Assembly (NCBI RefSeq): GCF_005893125.1
Contig: NZ_VCJS01000132.1
Coordinates: 1-34,356, forward strand
DNA from: Nonomuraea basaltis
GTDB taxonomy: Bacteria; Actinomycetota; Actinomycetes; Streptosporangiales; Streptosporangiaceae
DNA length: 34,356 nucleotides
Direction of reading: 5' to 3'
Part shown: positions 7,367 to 14,947 of the stretch, in pieces
Numbering within the stretch: the stretch's first letter is position 1
Layout of the letters: every line of letters starts with the position of its first letter
The notes under the pieces: generated by a model
What the model was told of the DNA's origin: nothing
The model's input: only the letters and a program-made list of their open reading frames with translations
The model's database searches: none
Made by a program: the position numbers and the translations under genes

Positions 7367-7642
7367 TCACCTCGGTCCTATCTCGCGGTAGATACCGCCG
7401 ATCTTCTTGGCGTCTGCGTAGTCCTCGGGTGTCGCTCCCAGTTGAGCGGCCAAATCTTCCTGCTCTTGCTTGGTTTCGCTGCCTTTCCAGCGCAGTCCGA
7501 TCCGGGCTGCCAGGCTTTCGAGGTAGTCCAATCGGTCCTGGGGCTCGCGGTCGATGATCTGCTGGAGCCGCGCATCGATCTCGGCTATCACGTCGTCGGT
7601 GGGGTGCACCTCGCCTCGCTCGTAGGAGTCGCCTGCTCTCAC
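7367..7642 (-). CDS. Small protein co-transcribed with integrase
   Basis: A 91-residue protein if it starts at the GTG at 7642 (reading RAGDSYERGEV...); a GTG at 7609 gives 80 residues (HPTDDVIAEIDARLQQIIDR). The sequence is charged and helical, and contains LDYLESLAARIGLRWKGSE and then a short HTH-like stretch LAAQLGATPEDYADAKKI. The position directly before int, with a 7-bp gap, is where excisionase or regulatory genes sit in actinomycete integrative elements. It does not resemble a known Xis closely enough to name. The start region overlaps the 5' edge of a truncated plus-strand gene, so this edge is probably a recombination junction and the N-terminus may be altered. Confidence 0.6.
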   Translation of the reverse strand: MRAGDSYERGEVHPTDDVIAEIDARLQQIIDREPQDRLDYLESLAARIGLRWKGSETKQEQEDLAAQLGATPEDYADAKKIGGIYREIGPR

Positions 7643-8043
7643 GCGCCGACCAACACTGGGAACACCGCGACCCCGACGAAGACCCCGCCTGGATCTACTG
7701 GATGCGCCGGCCATCAACGACGATCGAGGTAGGCATGGCCCTGGCCGAAATCGGCCAGCCCGGCACCGCCGTGCGGATGCTCGAGGAGGGCATGGCCGAG
7801 CGCACCGAGGACTACGCCCGCGACACCGCGCTCGGTATGGCCGCGATCGCCGACGCGCAGCTGAGCCGCAGGGACCTCGATGGCGCGTTGGACACGGCCC
7901 GGCGCGCCGCCGAACTCGTGAGCCGTATCGGCTCCAGCCGGGTGGTGGACCAGCTACGCGCGTTCGCGGGAAAGCTCCCGGCCGGCGAACCCGAGGCCGA
8001 GGAGTTCCGTCATTACCTCGACAGCCTGCGTACCGGCGGGTGA
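7630..8043 (+). pseudogene. C-terminal fragment of an XRE/TPR-type regulator
   Basis: The frame reads ADQHWEHRDPDEDPAWIYWM, then MALAEIGQPGTAVRMLEEGM and two further TPR-like helical pairs up to RHYLDSLRTGG and TGA. This is the C-terminal TPR region typical of large actinobacterial helix-turn-helix regulators. The HTH and most of the repeats are missing, and the frame starts abruptly at the junction with the integrase-linked gene. It is judged truncated and non-functional. A short protein from the ATG at 7702 is possible but has no ribosome site. Confidence 0.6.
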
Positions 8044-8080
8044 GCACAGGCCGCGCCGGCCCTGCGCGAGGGCGCCGCGG

Positions 8081-8302
8081 CGCCGCCTGCTCTACCGCGG
8101 CGGCCAGCACGCCGAACAGGGCGTGTACGACCGCATCCACTGGGGCTTCATCCGCTACGTCCTCAGCTACCGGCGCCAGATGCGGCCCAAGGTCCGCGCC
8201 CTCATCGCCGAGCACGCCGCCCACGCCCGCGTCATCACCTTGACCAGCCGCGGAGCCGCCCGCCGCTTCCTGGCCGAGCTCCCCCGGCCCAACATGACCT
8301 GA
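8081..8302 (+). pseudogene. Unrecognised gene fragment
   Basis: About 73 codons with good actinobacterial codon bias end at TGA 8300-8302. They read LLYRGGQHAEQGVYDRIHWG, FIRYVLSYRRQMRPKVRALI and VITLTSRGAARRFLAELPRP. No convincing start codon is visible; the frame runs back into the preceding fragment. I do not recognise the family. It lies between two other broken genes, so it is probably also a remnant. Confidence 0.35.
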
Positions 8303-8306
8303 CCCC

Positions 8307-8845
8307 CGTCTCCGGGAAGGCCCCAAGACCGCCAACCCGTTCCTCGACCCCGACTCCATCCGCGACAGCCTGTACGGCGACGCCGCCCGCATCACCCAGC
8401 GCACCACCGCGCTGCGGCACGCTAAAACCGCCGGCCGCCATCCCGCCGACGTCATCGCCGGCCTCGCCTCCCCTGGACGACGGGGCACCGTCGTGGACAT
8501 CGGCTGTGGCAGAGGCACCACCACCCTCACCCTGGCCCAGCGGCTCGCCCCGCCCCGCCTGATCGGCTTCGACCAGTCCGCCGCCCTGCTCGCCGTGGCC
8601 GCACGCCGGCTCGCCGGACACGCACATGTGGAGTTCCTGCAAGGCGACTTCCACGCCATCGCCCTGGCCGACGCCAGCGCCAGCGCCACGGCGATCGTGG
8701 CCGCGTTTACCACTCGCCCTGCCCCGCCACCGCGGTCGCTGAGATCGCCCGCTGCCTTGCCCCCGGAGGGATATCGGTCACGGTCGGGAACGGCCCGCTC
8801 GAGACCACCTCCACCGTCACCTACGTCGTGGCCACCCGCCCATGA
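8307..8845 (+). pseudogene. SAM-dependent methyltransferase, frameshifted
   Basis: The class I methyltransferase core is clear: motif I VVDIGCGRGTTTLTLAQ (about 8490-8540), then RLIGFDQSAALLAVAARRL and HVEFLQGDFHAI. Near 8705 the frame shifts. The match continues in the next frame as YHSPCPATAVAEIARCLAPG, followed by GISVTVGN and a TGA at 8843-8845. That stop overlaps the ATG of the phosphotransferase (ATGA), so the original operon structure is still visible. No start codon is found at the 5' end. The gene is broken by at least one indel; a sequencing error at the frameshift cannot be excluded. Confidence 0.65.
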
Positions 8846-9684
8846 AGGTCTTCACCAAGATCTACGCCAACCCCGGTGTCCGCCAGAGGTCACAAGAACA
8901 CCACCAGTGGATCGCGCACGCCACACCCGGCATCCGTATACCGGCCATCCTCGACGTACGCTCCACAGAGATCGACTTCGAGTACCTACAGGGGCGACAC
9001 GGCTGACCCGACGACCTGCTAATCCTGGCTGACCTGCTCGGCCGCCAGCACGCGACAGCCTACGCAGGCGCTCTCCACGCGGCCTGCATGAACGAACCCC
9101 ACACCGCGGCCGGTGTCACCATCGCCGCCTTTGATCACGGCCGCCGCGAACGCCTTCACGAGTTGCTCGCCTCCGGCGCGATACCGCACCCTCTCCTCAC
9201 GCTTGAGGCGGCCGACGCCTGGATGGAGGAGGCAGCCGACCTACCGGTCGCCTTCTACAAGGACGCCAACCCGCGCAACTTCCTCATCACCGGCACGGCC
9301 ATCGCTGTCGTCGATTTCGACTCCATCACTCTGGCGCCCTTCGGATACGACCTCGCCAAGCTCATCGTCACCACCGCCATGACCACAGGCCCGCTCGATG
9401 AGGACATCGTCCAGCAGGCCCTGGCTACCTACAACAGCCACCTGCAAGACGGGGACCTGTGCCGGTGCTCGGCCCACCAGCTCGCGGCATGGACAGAGTT
9501 CCACCACATCCTGACCACGCCGTACATGGACACCCACGGATACAGGTTCGGCTGGCACACCGTCCGTCCGGCCTGGATCAGCGACCACCTCCTGCGCCAC
9601 GGAGGAAGGAGCCCGCCTCCCCGGCATCACCATCCCCCTCACCCTCGGCGGGCGTCACCCACCCGCAGGTCTGACCCCCTCTGA
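8842..9684 (+). pseudogene. Aminoglycoside-phosphotransferase-like kinase with in-frame stop
   Basis: The frame begins MKVFTKIYANPGVRQRSQEH. It meets TGA at codon 55 (9004-9006) and continues in the same frame as PDDLLILADLLGRQHATAYA to the end. Kinase-fold motifs follow the stop: YKDANPRNFLITG (a catalytic-loop-like segment with D and N) and AVVDFDSITLAPFGYDLAKL (a DFG-like metal-binding Asp). These are the usual APH-family landmarks. The ATG overlaps the methyltransferase stop. One point mutation explains the break. The last 30 or so residues are low-complexity and may lie beyond the natural end. The substrate cannot be deduced; many members of this group are not drug-resistance enzymes. 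Confidence 0.65.
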
Positions 9685-10569
9685 CACGGACGCCGATCCG
9701 CTCGTCCACGCCATCCCTAAGGAGAGGGCGGCCGGCTGGGCATGTGCCCAGGTCGCCAGCAGTTGGACGGCGGCCTCAGTGGCACTGTCCGCCTCAGGCA
9801 CCAGCACGACCAACCGCTGCCGCGCCTCGCCGACCGGTGCGAAGTGCTCGAACGCGAACGTCACGGTGCCAAGGGCGGGATGCCGCAAGCTTTTCGCCCC
9901 GTGCGCGCGGACGTCGACGTCCCCGGCGCTCCACAACGCGCGGAAGGTGCCGCTGCCGTCGCCGAGCTCGCGGATCAGTTCGGTCACAGCGCCGTCGGCG
10001 GGGTAGCGCCCCCGCGTCACCCGCAACTGCCCGGCGGTCACGGCGGCGACCGCGTCCCAGTCGACGTAGAAGTCCCTGGCGGCGGGCGCCAGGAACAGGT
10101 GCCTGGCCAGGTTGGGCGCGACGACGCCCGGCGCGACGTCGAGGGCGAACAGGCGGACGGCCACGGCATTGGCCGCGAGGACGTCGAACCGGTCGTTCAG
10201 CACCATCGCCGGCGTGGCGACCAGGTGCAGCATCCGCGCCAGTTCCGGACGTACGGTCTCGGCGCGGGGGATCGGGGCGCGGTGGCGTTCCCGTGCGGCG
10301 CGGGCCAGGGCGCGCAGGTGATCGCGCTCCACGTCGTCCAGGCGGAGCGCGGTGGCGATGGCGTCGAGCACCTCGGGCGAGGGATGCCCGACACGCCCCT
10401 GCTCCAGCCGCTGGTAGTACTCCACGCTGATCCCGGCCAGTAGGGCGACCTCCTCCCGGCGAAGCCCCGCCACCCGGCGCCGCTCCCCGCCGGCGAGCCC
10501 CACGCTCTCCGGGGTGAGCCGGTCCCTGCGGGATCGAAGGAAGCCGGCGAGCTCGTGTCGATCTCCCAT
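9655..10569 (-). CDS. XRE-family regulator with MmyB-like ligand-binding domain
   Basis: A 304-residue protein. The N-terminal HTH spans about residues 20-75 (RRVAGLRREEVALLAGISVE, YYQRLEQG). It is followed by an MmyB-like PAS-type domain (MVLNDRFDVLAANAVAVRLF, about residues 123-142; then DFYVDWD and ELIRELGDGS). Such regulators usually sit divergent to one or two redox or hydrolase genes that they control, and here the divergent operon is hydrolase-CMD. A CATAAT box ends 6 nt before the ATG on the minus strand and no ribosome site is seen, suggesting a leaderless mRNA. Its last 30 bases overlap the decayed phosphotransferase on the other strand, and its C-terminal 35 residues are atypical, so the 3' end may be altered. 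Confidence 0.88.
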   Translation of the reverse strand: MGDRHELAGFLRSRRDRLTPESVGLAGGERRRVAGLRREEVALLAGISVEYYQRLEQGRVGHPSPEVLDAIATALRLDDVERDHLRALARAARERHRAPIPRAETVRPELARMLHLVATPAMVLNDRFDVLAANAVAVRLFALDVAPGVVAPNLARHLFLAPAARDFYVDWDAVAAVTAGQLRVTRGRYPADGAVTELIRELGDGSGTFRALWSAGDVDVRAHGAKSLRHPALGTVTFAFEHFAPVGEARQRLVVLVPEADSATEAAVQLLATWAHAQPAALSLGMAWTSGSASVSEGVRPAGG

Positions 10570-10707
10570 GAGCCCATTATGTCGGCCTCATCCAGGGCGG
10601 GCGGCGGCTGAGGGTGGCCCTGCCAGTACCGGTAAAGCCCGGGCCTGGGGCGCCGGTTCCGCTCGGGCCAGGCTGATGACGCACCGGACTTCAAGGAGAT
10701 GATCAGT

Positions 10708-11457
10708 ATGTGTCACGACGTCGACAGCCGGCCGCCCGCGGCGCCCGTCGTCACCGGAGGGGTGGCCGAGCACGGGCCGTTGGAGATCGGCGCCGCCGAC
10801 GGCAACCGGTTCCGAGCCTACCGGGCGGCTCCGGCCGTCCCGAACGGCCGGAACGTGCTGCTGCTGCCCGACCTGCGCGGTGCCCACCCGTTCTACGCTG
10901 CCCTGGCTCAGCGGTTCGCCGAGGCGGGCTTCCACACCCTGGTGATGGACTACTACGGGCGCAGCGCCGGCACCGCGCCCCGGGACGACTCCTTCGACGG
11001 CCTCGCCCACCTGGCTCTGCTGGAGGCGCAGCACGTCGAGACTGACGCCGCCGCTGCCGCCGAAGCGATCCGCGCCTGGCATCCGGGACCGCTCTTCAGC
11101 GTCGGTTTCTGCCTGGGCGGCGGCTACTCCTGGCGGGTGGGCGCCGCCGGCCTCGGCCTGTCCGGCGCCGCCGGCTTCTACGGACCGCCGCGCTTCGTCG
11201 GCGACCGTACGGCGCAGCCGTCCGCGCCGCTGCTCATGCTGCTCGCGGGCGACGACGTGGCGACCACGGCCCAGGAGTACGGCGAGCTGTTGGCCGCCTT
11301 CGACCACGCGGGCAAGGAATACGAGGCCCACACGTACGAGGGAGCCCCGCACTCCTTCTTCGACGACTCCTACGGCCAGTGGCAGGAGGCGTGCACCGAC
11401 GCCTGGCACCGCCTCCTCGCCTTCGCCGCCCGCCACAGCGGCCAGGCGACCGAATGA
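10708..11457 (+). CDS. Dienelactone hydrolase family protein
   Basis: A 249-residue alpha/beta hydrolase. The nucleophile elbow is GFCLGGG (Cys nucleophile, as in dienelactone hydrolases). The acid is in LLAGDDVATT and the catalytic His in GAPHSFFD, giving the family Cys-Asp-His triad. Early strands include VLLLPDLRGA and LVMDYYGRSAG. The start is the ATG at 10708 (MCHDVDS), 9 nt after an AAGGAG site; the ATG at 10699 directly abuts that site and is rejected. The stop overlaps the start of the CMD gene (ATGA). It probably opens a lactone or ester ring in a catabolic or detoxifying route under the divergent XRE regulator; the substrate is unknown. Confidence 0.88.
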   Translation: MCHDVDSRPPAAPVVTGGVAEHGPLEIGAADGNRFRAYRAAPAVPNGRNVLLLPDLRGAHPFYAALAQRFAEAGFHTLVMDYYGRSAGTAPRDDSFDGLAHLALLEAQHVETDAAAAAEAIRAWHPGPLFSVGFCLGGGYSWRVGAAGLGLSGAAGFYGPPRFVGDRTAQPSAPLLMLLAGDDVATTAQEYGELLAAFDHAGKEYEAHTYEGAPHSFFDDSYGQWQEACTDAWHRLLAFAARHSGQATE

Positions 11458-11861
11458 ACGACCGGTACGAACGCGGCCTCGCCCGGCAGGCGGAACTCGG
11501 CGGCCCCGGCCCCACCCGCACCGGCGTGTACGACGTGCTCGCGGACATCGCGCCGGACTTGTCCCGTCTGGCCGTGGAGTTCGCCTACGGGGACATCCAT
11601 GCCCGTCCCGGGCTCGACGCCGCCCGGCGGGAACTGGTCGTCCTCGGCGTACTGATCGCTCTCGGCGGGCAGGAAGCCCAGCTCGAAGCCCACATCGGCG
11701 CGGCGCTCAACGCGGGACTCCGCTCGGGTGAGCTGGTGGAGGCGATCATGCAGGCCCTGCCGTACGCGGGTTTCCCCCGGGTCTTCGTCGCCATGCTGGC
11801 GGCCCGGCGGGTCCTGGACTCCCGCGGCCTGCTCCCGGTCACACCGCCCTCGGCGGACTGA
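11454..11861 (+). CDS. Carboxymuconolactone decarboxylase (CMD/AhpD-like) family protein
   Basis: A 135-residue single CMD domain, MNDRYERGLARQAELGG. The core reads RRELVVLGVLIALGGQEAQL, then EAHIGAALNAG, then EAIMQALPYAGFPRVFVAML. It keeps the His of the family active site but has no CxxC, so it is a decarboxylase/isomerase-like member rather than a peroxide-reducing AhpD. It is coupled to the hydrolase by an ATGA overlap. Dienelactone hydrolase and CMD are consecutive steps in beta-ketoadipate-type aromatic catabolism, but this isolated pair could act on another substrate. Confidence 0.87.
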   Translation: MNDRYERGLARQAELGGPGPTRTGVYDVLADIAPDLSRLAVEFAYGDIHARPGLDAARRELVVLGVLIALGGQEAQLEAHIGAALNAGLRSGELVEAIMQALPYAGFPRVFVAMLAARRVLDSRGLLPVTPPSAD

Positions 11862-12083
11862 CCCGATTCATGTTGCCGACCACCTAAGTGGCTCAGCCCG
11901 GAAGTCTCTCGGGGACGTCGACGCCATGGCTGCTGCTGTCGGTCGGCGGCTGGGAACGGTCATGGTCATCACCTCGCCGATCGCGGAGCGTCGCCTCGGT
12001 GCAGCTGAAGCAGACCACCGTCGAAGGCCAGATGGAACAGGGCGCCCAGGCGTACCGAGCTCGTTCCCCGCCGCCAGGCACGC

Positions 12084-12413
12084 CGGTGCTGCTGGTATCA
12101 CGGCGGAGACTGGCATCGCGTCTGCGCCACCGCGATCCACCTGGTACGGCAGGCCCAGCGCGCAGGCGTGGTGTCGGCGTACGACATTCGCGACTTCGTG
12201 CGCGACGCCGCTCAGGCTGAAGGACTCGGCGGTTGGGAACTGGATGCGCTGGACGCCCTCATCTGCCCAGCCGACGGAATCCAGCTCACCGTTCCTGCCG
12301 GGCATCGGCGCACGTCCTACATCAACGGCCAGCACAAGAGCCAGGCCTTGCTGGATGCCGGAGTGCGCCGCACCATCGTGATCGACTGGGTGACGCCCAC
12401 TCCGACAGGGTGA
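12084..12413 (+). CDS. Hypothetical protein with ParB-like NGQHKSQALL motif, 5' end uncertain
   Basis: The frame reads CCWYHGGDWHRVCATAIHLV and YDIRDFVRDAAQAEGLGGWE. It then has QLTVPAGHRRTSYINGQHKS and ends RRTIVIDWVTPTPTG. The segment INGQHKSQALLDAGVRRTIV resembles the ParB/sulfiredoxin-like 'NGxHRxxALxxxGV' nucleotide-binding element. The frame is open upstream, but I see no start codon with a ribosome site; a GTG at 12168 gives an 81-residue product. It may be 5'-truncated. Bases 11862-12083 before it hold nothing I can assign. Function unknown. Confidence 0.45.
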   Translation, partial: RCCWYHGGDWHRVCATAIHLVRQAQRAGVVSAYDIRDFVRDAAQAEGLGGWELDALDALICPADGIQLTVPAGHRRTSYINGQHKSQALLDAGVRRTIVIDWVTPTPTG

Positions 12414-12418
12414 TCAAC

Positions 12419-13042
12419 ATGCGCGAGAGCAGAAGTCCCTTACGCATTCCGCGGGTCTCAAGGATCCGCTGGTGGTGGACACGCATCACCATGCCCCGAG
12501 CGCCATTGCGCTTCGTCTACCACCCGCCGGCCGACCCGGCAGACCTGCGTGAGATCTACGTCTACGACTCCCTCGACTACGACATCGCCCGCCTGGTCTG
12601 GCAGGTCTGCGATCAATGCCGGCACGGCTGCGTCAACAAGATCTCCATCGACGAGGAATGGCAGCGCCAGGGCCTCGGCCGCCGCCTGATTCATAGGGCG
12701 CTCCGCGATGGTCCGGACTACACCTGGGCCACCACCGGCCAGTCACCCGAGGCGAAGAAGTTCTTCCCCATCATGGCCGCCGAGACCGGCGCGGCCTTCA
12801 TCGTACACGGGCCCTCGTGTCCGCATATGGGACTCAACTGGCGCGCTTTCGGCGCTGACAGCGGATCGCGCCGCCCCTCTGGTCGGCACCCGGCCATTGT
12901 CATCCTCGGCTGCGCGGATGGCCGCCACCTCGGCGGCGGTCGCCTTGCTGAACGCCGGGTCGGCGAGCGCCCGCGCGTAGATCTCGCTGCCGCCGTCGGG
13001 CGGGCCGCTCGGCCGAAGCCGGCGGTGTCTCTTCAAGTCTGA
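12419..13042 (+). CDS. GNAT-like N-acetyltransferase, C-terminus doubtful
   Basis: The start is the ATG at 12419 (MRESRSPLRIPRVSRIRWWW). The acetyl-CoA-binding signature is in KISIDEEWQRQGLGRRLIHR (motif A, Q/R-x-x-G-x-G/R), followed by the helix and strand RALRDGPDYTWATTGQSPEA. A Cys pair, CDQCRHGC, precedes motif A and is unusual. The recognisable domain ends near residue 150 (NWRAFGADS). The remaining 55 or so residues are Arg/Gly-rich and look like read-through, so the natural 3' end may have been lost. It starts 6 bp after the preceding gene. The acceptor substrate is unknown. Confidence 0.55.
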   Translation: MRESRSPLRIPRVSRIRWWWTRITMPRAPLRFVYHPPADPADLREIYVYDSLDYDIARLVWQVCDQCRHGCVNKISIDEEWQRQGLGRRLIHRALRDGPDYTWATTGQSPEAKKFFPIMAAETGAAFIVHGPSCPHMGLNWRAFGADSGSRRPSGRHPAIVILGCADGRHLGGGRLAERRVGERPRVDLAAAVGRAARPKPAVSLQV

Positions 13043-13244
13043 CCATGATCTTCCTCAGTGTCTGCGAGGTCTTCACACATACCGGGACGGATGGGTATCG
13101 CCCGGCGTGACAAGTGCGACCAGTGACATGGCTCACGAACTGCCTGGGCGGGTGGTCACGGCCAGGGCGACCCCAGCAGCCCGACTGTTGACCACAGCGA
13201 CGGCCGAGGTGGTGTGCGGGGGGCGGCCATCGGGGTGAGGGACT

Positions 13245-13358
13245 TCAACCGCGCGGGCACATGATGAGCGCGGCGACGTAGTACGCGCACGGAACGGGGG
13301 TCGAGGTCCGCGACGAGCCGTTGAGATGCCAGCCACCGCCGGTGATGACGACGCTCAT
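13245..13358 (-). CDS. 37-residue ORF coupled to the double-CMD gene
   Basis: The frame MSVVITGGGWHLNGSSRTST continues for 17 more residues to TGA. Its ATG overlaps the stop of the upstream CMD gene (ATGA), the same coupling used elsewhere in this window. It could be a real small protein or the surviving start of a longer third gene of the SDR-CMD operon. Downstream, 13043-13244 shows no gene. Confidence 0.3.
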   Translation of the reverse strand: MSVVITGGGWHLNGSSRTSTPVPCAYYVAALIMCPRG

Positions 13359-14032
13359 GTTGCGTCCTCGGCGCCAGGGCCCCGCTGAGGAAGCAGGGCC
13401 TCCGCGGCCGCCCAAGCTCGGGTGAGCCCGAACTCCGCCAGTCCGCGGATCAGGTCACGAAAGGTCTCTTCGGTGGCCCCGTCCGCCTGTGCCAAGGCGG
13501 CGTGCAGGCGCATCGACTGGCCCAGGGTTTGGTAGAAAACGTCCACGGTCAGGCAGGCGATCGCCCGTTCGCGGATGCTGAGGTGCGGGCGGGCCCAGCG
13601 CTGGGCGAGCTGGTCTTCGGTGAAGGCGGCCAGTCCCGGGTCCAAGTCCTCGAGATCGTGTACGGCGCGGGCCAGCGCTCCGGTCAGCGGCACCGGCTTG
13701 ACCGGGTCGGTGTCCTGCGCCGGGGGCAGGCCGAGCTCGATCAGGCGCTGGAAGGCGGTGACCACGATCGGATAGCCCACATAGGGCGCCAGGTGCCGGT
13801 AGAGCTCGCGAATCGCCTCGGGGTCGACTCCCTGGGCCAGTGCCATCTGCAGGTGCATGGCCAGGGGCTGGTCGAGGTGGGGGTGGCACAGGTCGGCGGT
13901 CAGGCAGACGAAGGCCTTCTCCCGCATGGTCAGGTGGGTCAGGCCCCACAGGTTGTGGCCCGCGCCGACCGCGAGCCGGGCGAAGACGGGGTCGAGCGCT
14001 ACGAGGGCGTCGGCTCCGGCGAGTTGGGTCAT
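13355..14032 (-). CDS. Carboxymuconolactone decarboxylase family protein, two CMD repeats
   Basis: A 225-residue protein with two tandem CMD-like domains. Repeat 1 (about residues 32-95) reads LTMREKAFVCLTADLC, HLQMALAQGVDPEAIRELYR and PYVGYPIVVTAFQRLIELG. Repeat 2 (about 150-215) reads LSIRERAIACLTVDVF, RLHAALAQADGATEETFRDL and EFGLTRAWAAAEALL. The repeats keep His before the Ala-Leu-Ala-Gln helix and lack CxxC. It starts 14 bp after the SDR stop with a CAGGAG ribosome site, so it is the second gene of the TetR-controlled operon. It probably acts on the product of the SDR partner. Confidence 0.85.
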   Translation of the reverse strand: MTQLAGADALVALDPVFARLAVGAGHNLWGLTHLTMREKAFVCLTADLCHPHLDQPLAMHLQMALAQGVDPEAIRELYRHLAPYVGYPIVVTAFQRLIELGLPPAQDTDPVKPVPLTGALARAVHDLEDLDPGLAAFTEDQLAQRWARPHLSIRERAIACLTVDVFYQTLGQSMRLHAALAQADGATEETFRDLIRGLAEFGLTRAWAAAEALLPQRGPGAEDAT

Positions 14033-14045
14033 GGTGGGCTCCTGT

Positions 14046-14864
14046 TCAGGACAGGCCGAGCGCGCGAAGGCGCAGGCGGTCGAGGCTGTACTGGGGAACG
14101 ATGCGGCCGAGCGTGCTCATCAGCCGCGACTTCTTGCCAACGGGATACCGGGAGCGCGGCTTGTTCGAGGTGAGGGCGTGCAGGACAGCCCGGGCGACGA
14201 CGTCGGGGCTGGAGCCCGAGCGCTCTTCCTTGAGGCCGGCGGTAGTCATGGTGCGGTAGGCCCGGCCGTACAGCCGCCGTCCTTCCTCGCCGAGGGAGGC
14301 CAGGCGGGGCTCGACCTCGTCCTGCAGCTTGTCGACGGCGTCGGTGTGGATGGAGCCGGGTTCGACGAGCACAGCGGCCACACCGTACGGCTTGAGCTCC
14401 ATCCGCAGCGCGTCGTTCAGCGAGCGGATTGCGTGCTTGGACGAGCACAGCGGGCCGCCGAACGGCAGCGTGATCCAACTGCCCACCGAGCCGACCGTGA
14501 CCACGCGCCCGCGCGAGGCCCGCAACATCGGCAGCATCGCCTGGGTGACTGCCACCTGGCCGAAGACATTGACCTCGTACTGCCAGCGCAGCGCGTCCAG
14601 GGAGACGAACTCCAGGGGGCCGGTGACGCCGACGCCGGCGTTGTTGACCAGGGCATCCAGGTGGCCGATCCGTTCGGCGGCCTCGGCGATCTGGCCGGCG
14701 TCGGTGACATCCAGCTTGATCGGGGTGACGGTGGGGCCGAGCGCCTGGCCGTCGGCTTCCTTCCGCACCCCGGCGTAGACGGTGAAGCCCTCGCGGGCCA
14801 GTAGCAGGGCAGTGGCGCGCCCGATTCCGGTGGAAGCGCCGGTCACCAGGACGGTATTCGACAT
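14046..14864 (-). CDS. Short-chain dehydrogenase/reductase with Leu in place of the catalytic Tyr
   Basis: A 272-residue classical SDR. The cofactor motif TGASTGIG lies at the N-terminus and is followed by the acidic DV (KLDVTD), NNAGV and the catalytic Ser region VGSVGS. The active-site motif normally reads YxxxK; here it reads LCSSK, with Lys present and Leu at the Tyr position (codon CTG). Arg/Lys in the VRK segment after strand 2 suggests NADP(H). The ATG at 14864 is 7 nt after an AAGGAG site; the ATG at 14868-14870 is too close to it. It is first in the SDR-CMD operon, divergent from TetR. The missing Tyr may leave it inactive, structural, or dependent on another proton donor. Confidence 0.88.
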   Translation of the reverse strand: MSNTVLVTGASTGIGRATALLLAREGFTVYAGVRKEADGQALGPTVTPIKLDVTDAGQIAEAAERIGHLDALVNNAGVGVTGPLEFVSLDALRWQYEVNVFGQVAVTQAMLPMLRASRGRVVTVGSVGSWITLPFGGPLCSSKHAIRSLNDALRMELKPYGVAAVLVEPGSIHTDAVDKLQDEVEPRLASLGEEGRRLYGRAYRTMTTAGLKEERSGSSPDVVARAVLHALTSNKPRSRYPVGKKSRLMSTLGRIVPQYSLDRLRLRALGLS

Positions 14865-14887
14865 CTTCATGCTCCTTTCGGCTATGC

Positions 14888-14945
14888 CAACAATTGTTGA
14901 CCTCGTCGGCTCGCAAAGTCAACAGTCGTTGGCCTACAATTGTTG
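14888..14945. promoter_or_regulatory. Three TetR operators (CAACAATTGTTG type) overlapping both promoters
   Basis: Site 1, CAACAATTGTTG (14888-14899), is a perfect 12-bp palindrome. Site 2, CAACAGTCGTTG (14920-14931), and site 3, CTACAATTGTTG (14934-14945), are close variants. Site 3 covers TACAAT (14935-14940), a -10 box 7 nt before the TetR ATG, predicting a leaderless and self-repressed tetR mRNA. On the other strand site 2 includes TTGAC (complement of 14918-14922), a fitting -35 for the SDR operon, and site 1 sits where its -10 would be. Binding by the adjacent TetR is inferred from position and symmetry. Confidence 0.75.
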
Positions 14946-14947
14946 GC

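Noticed and set aside
12743..13036. Minus-strand frame containing SEIYARALADPAFSKATAAE
   Set aside because: The first 50 residues look protein-like, but the rest is antisense to the GNAT gene and no start signal is visible; possibly a small remnant, not supportable.
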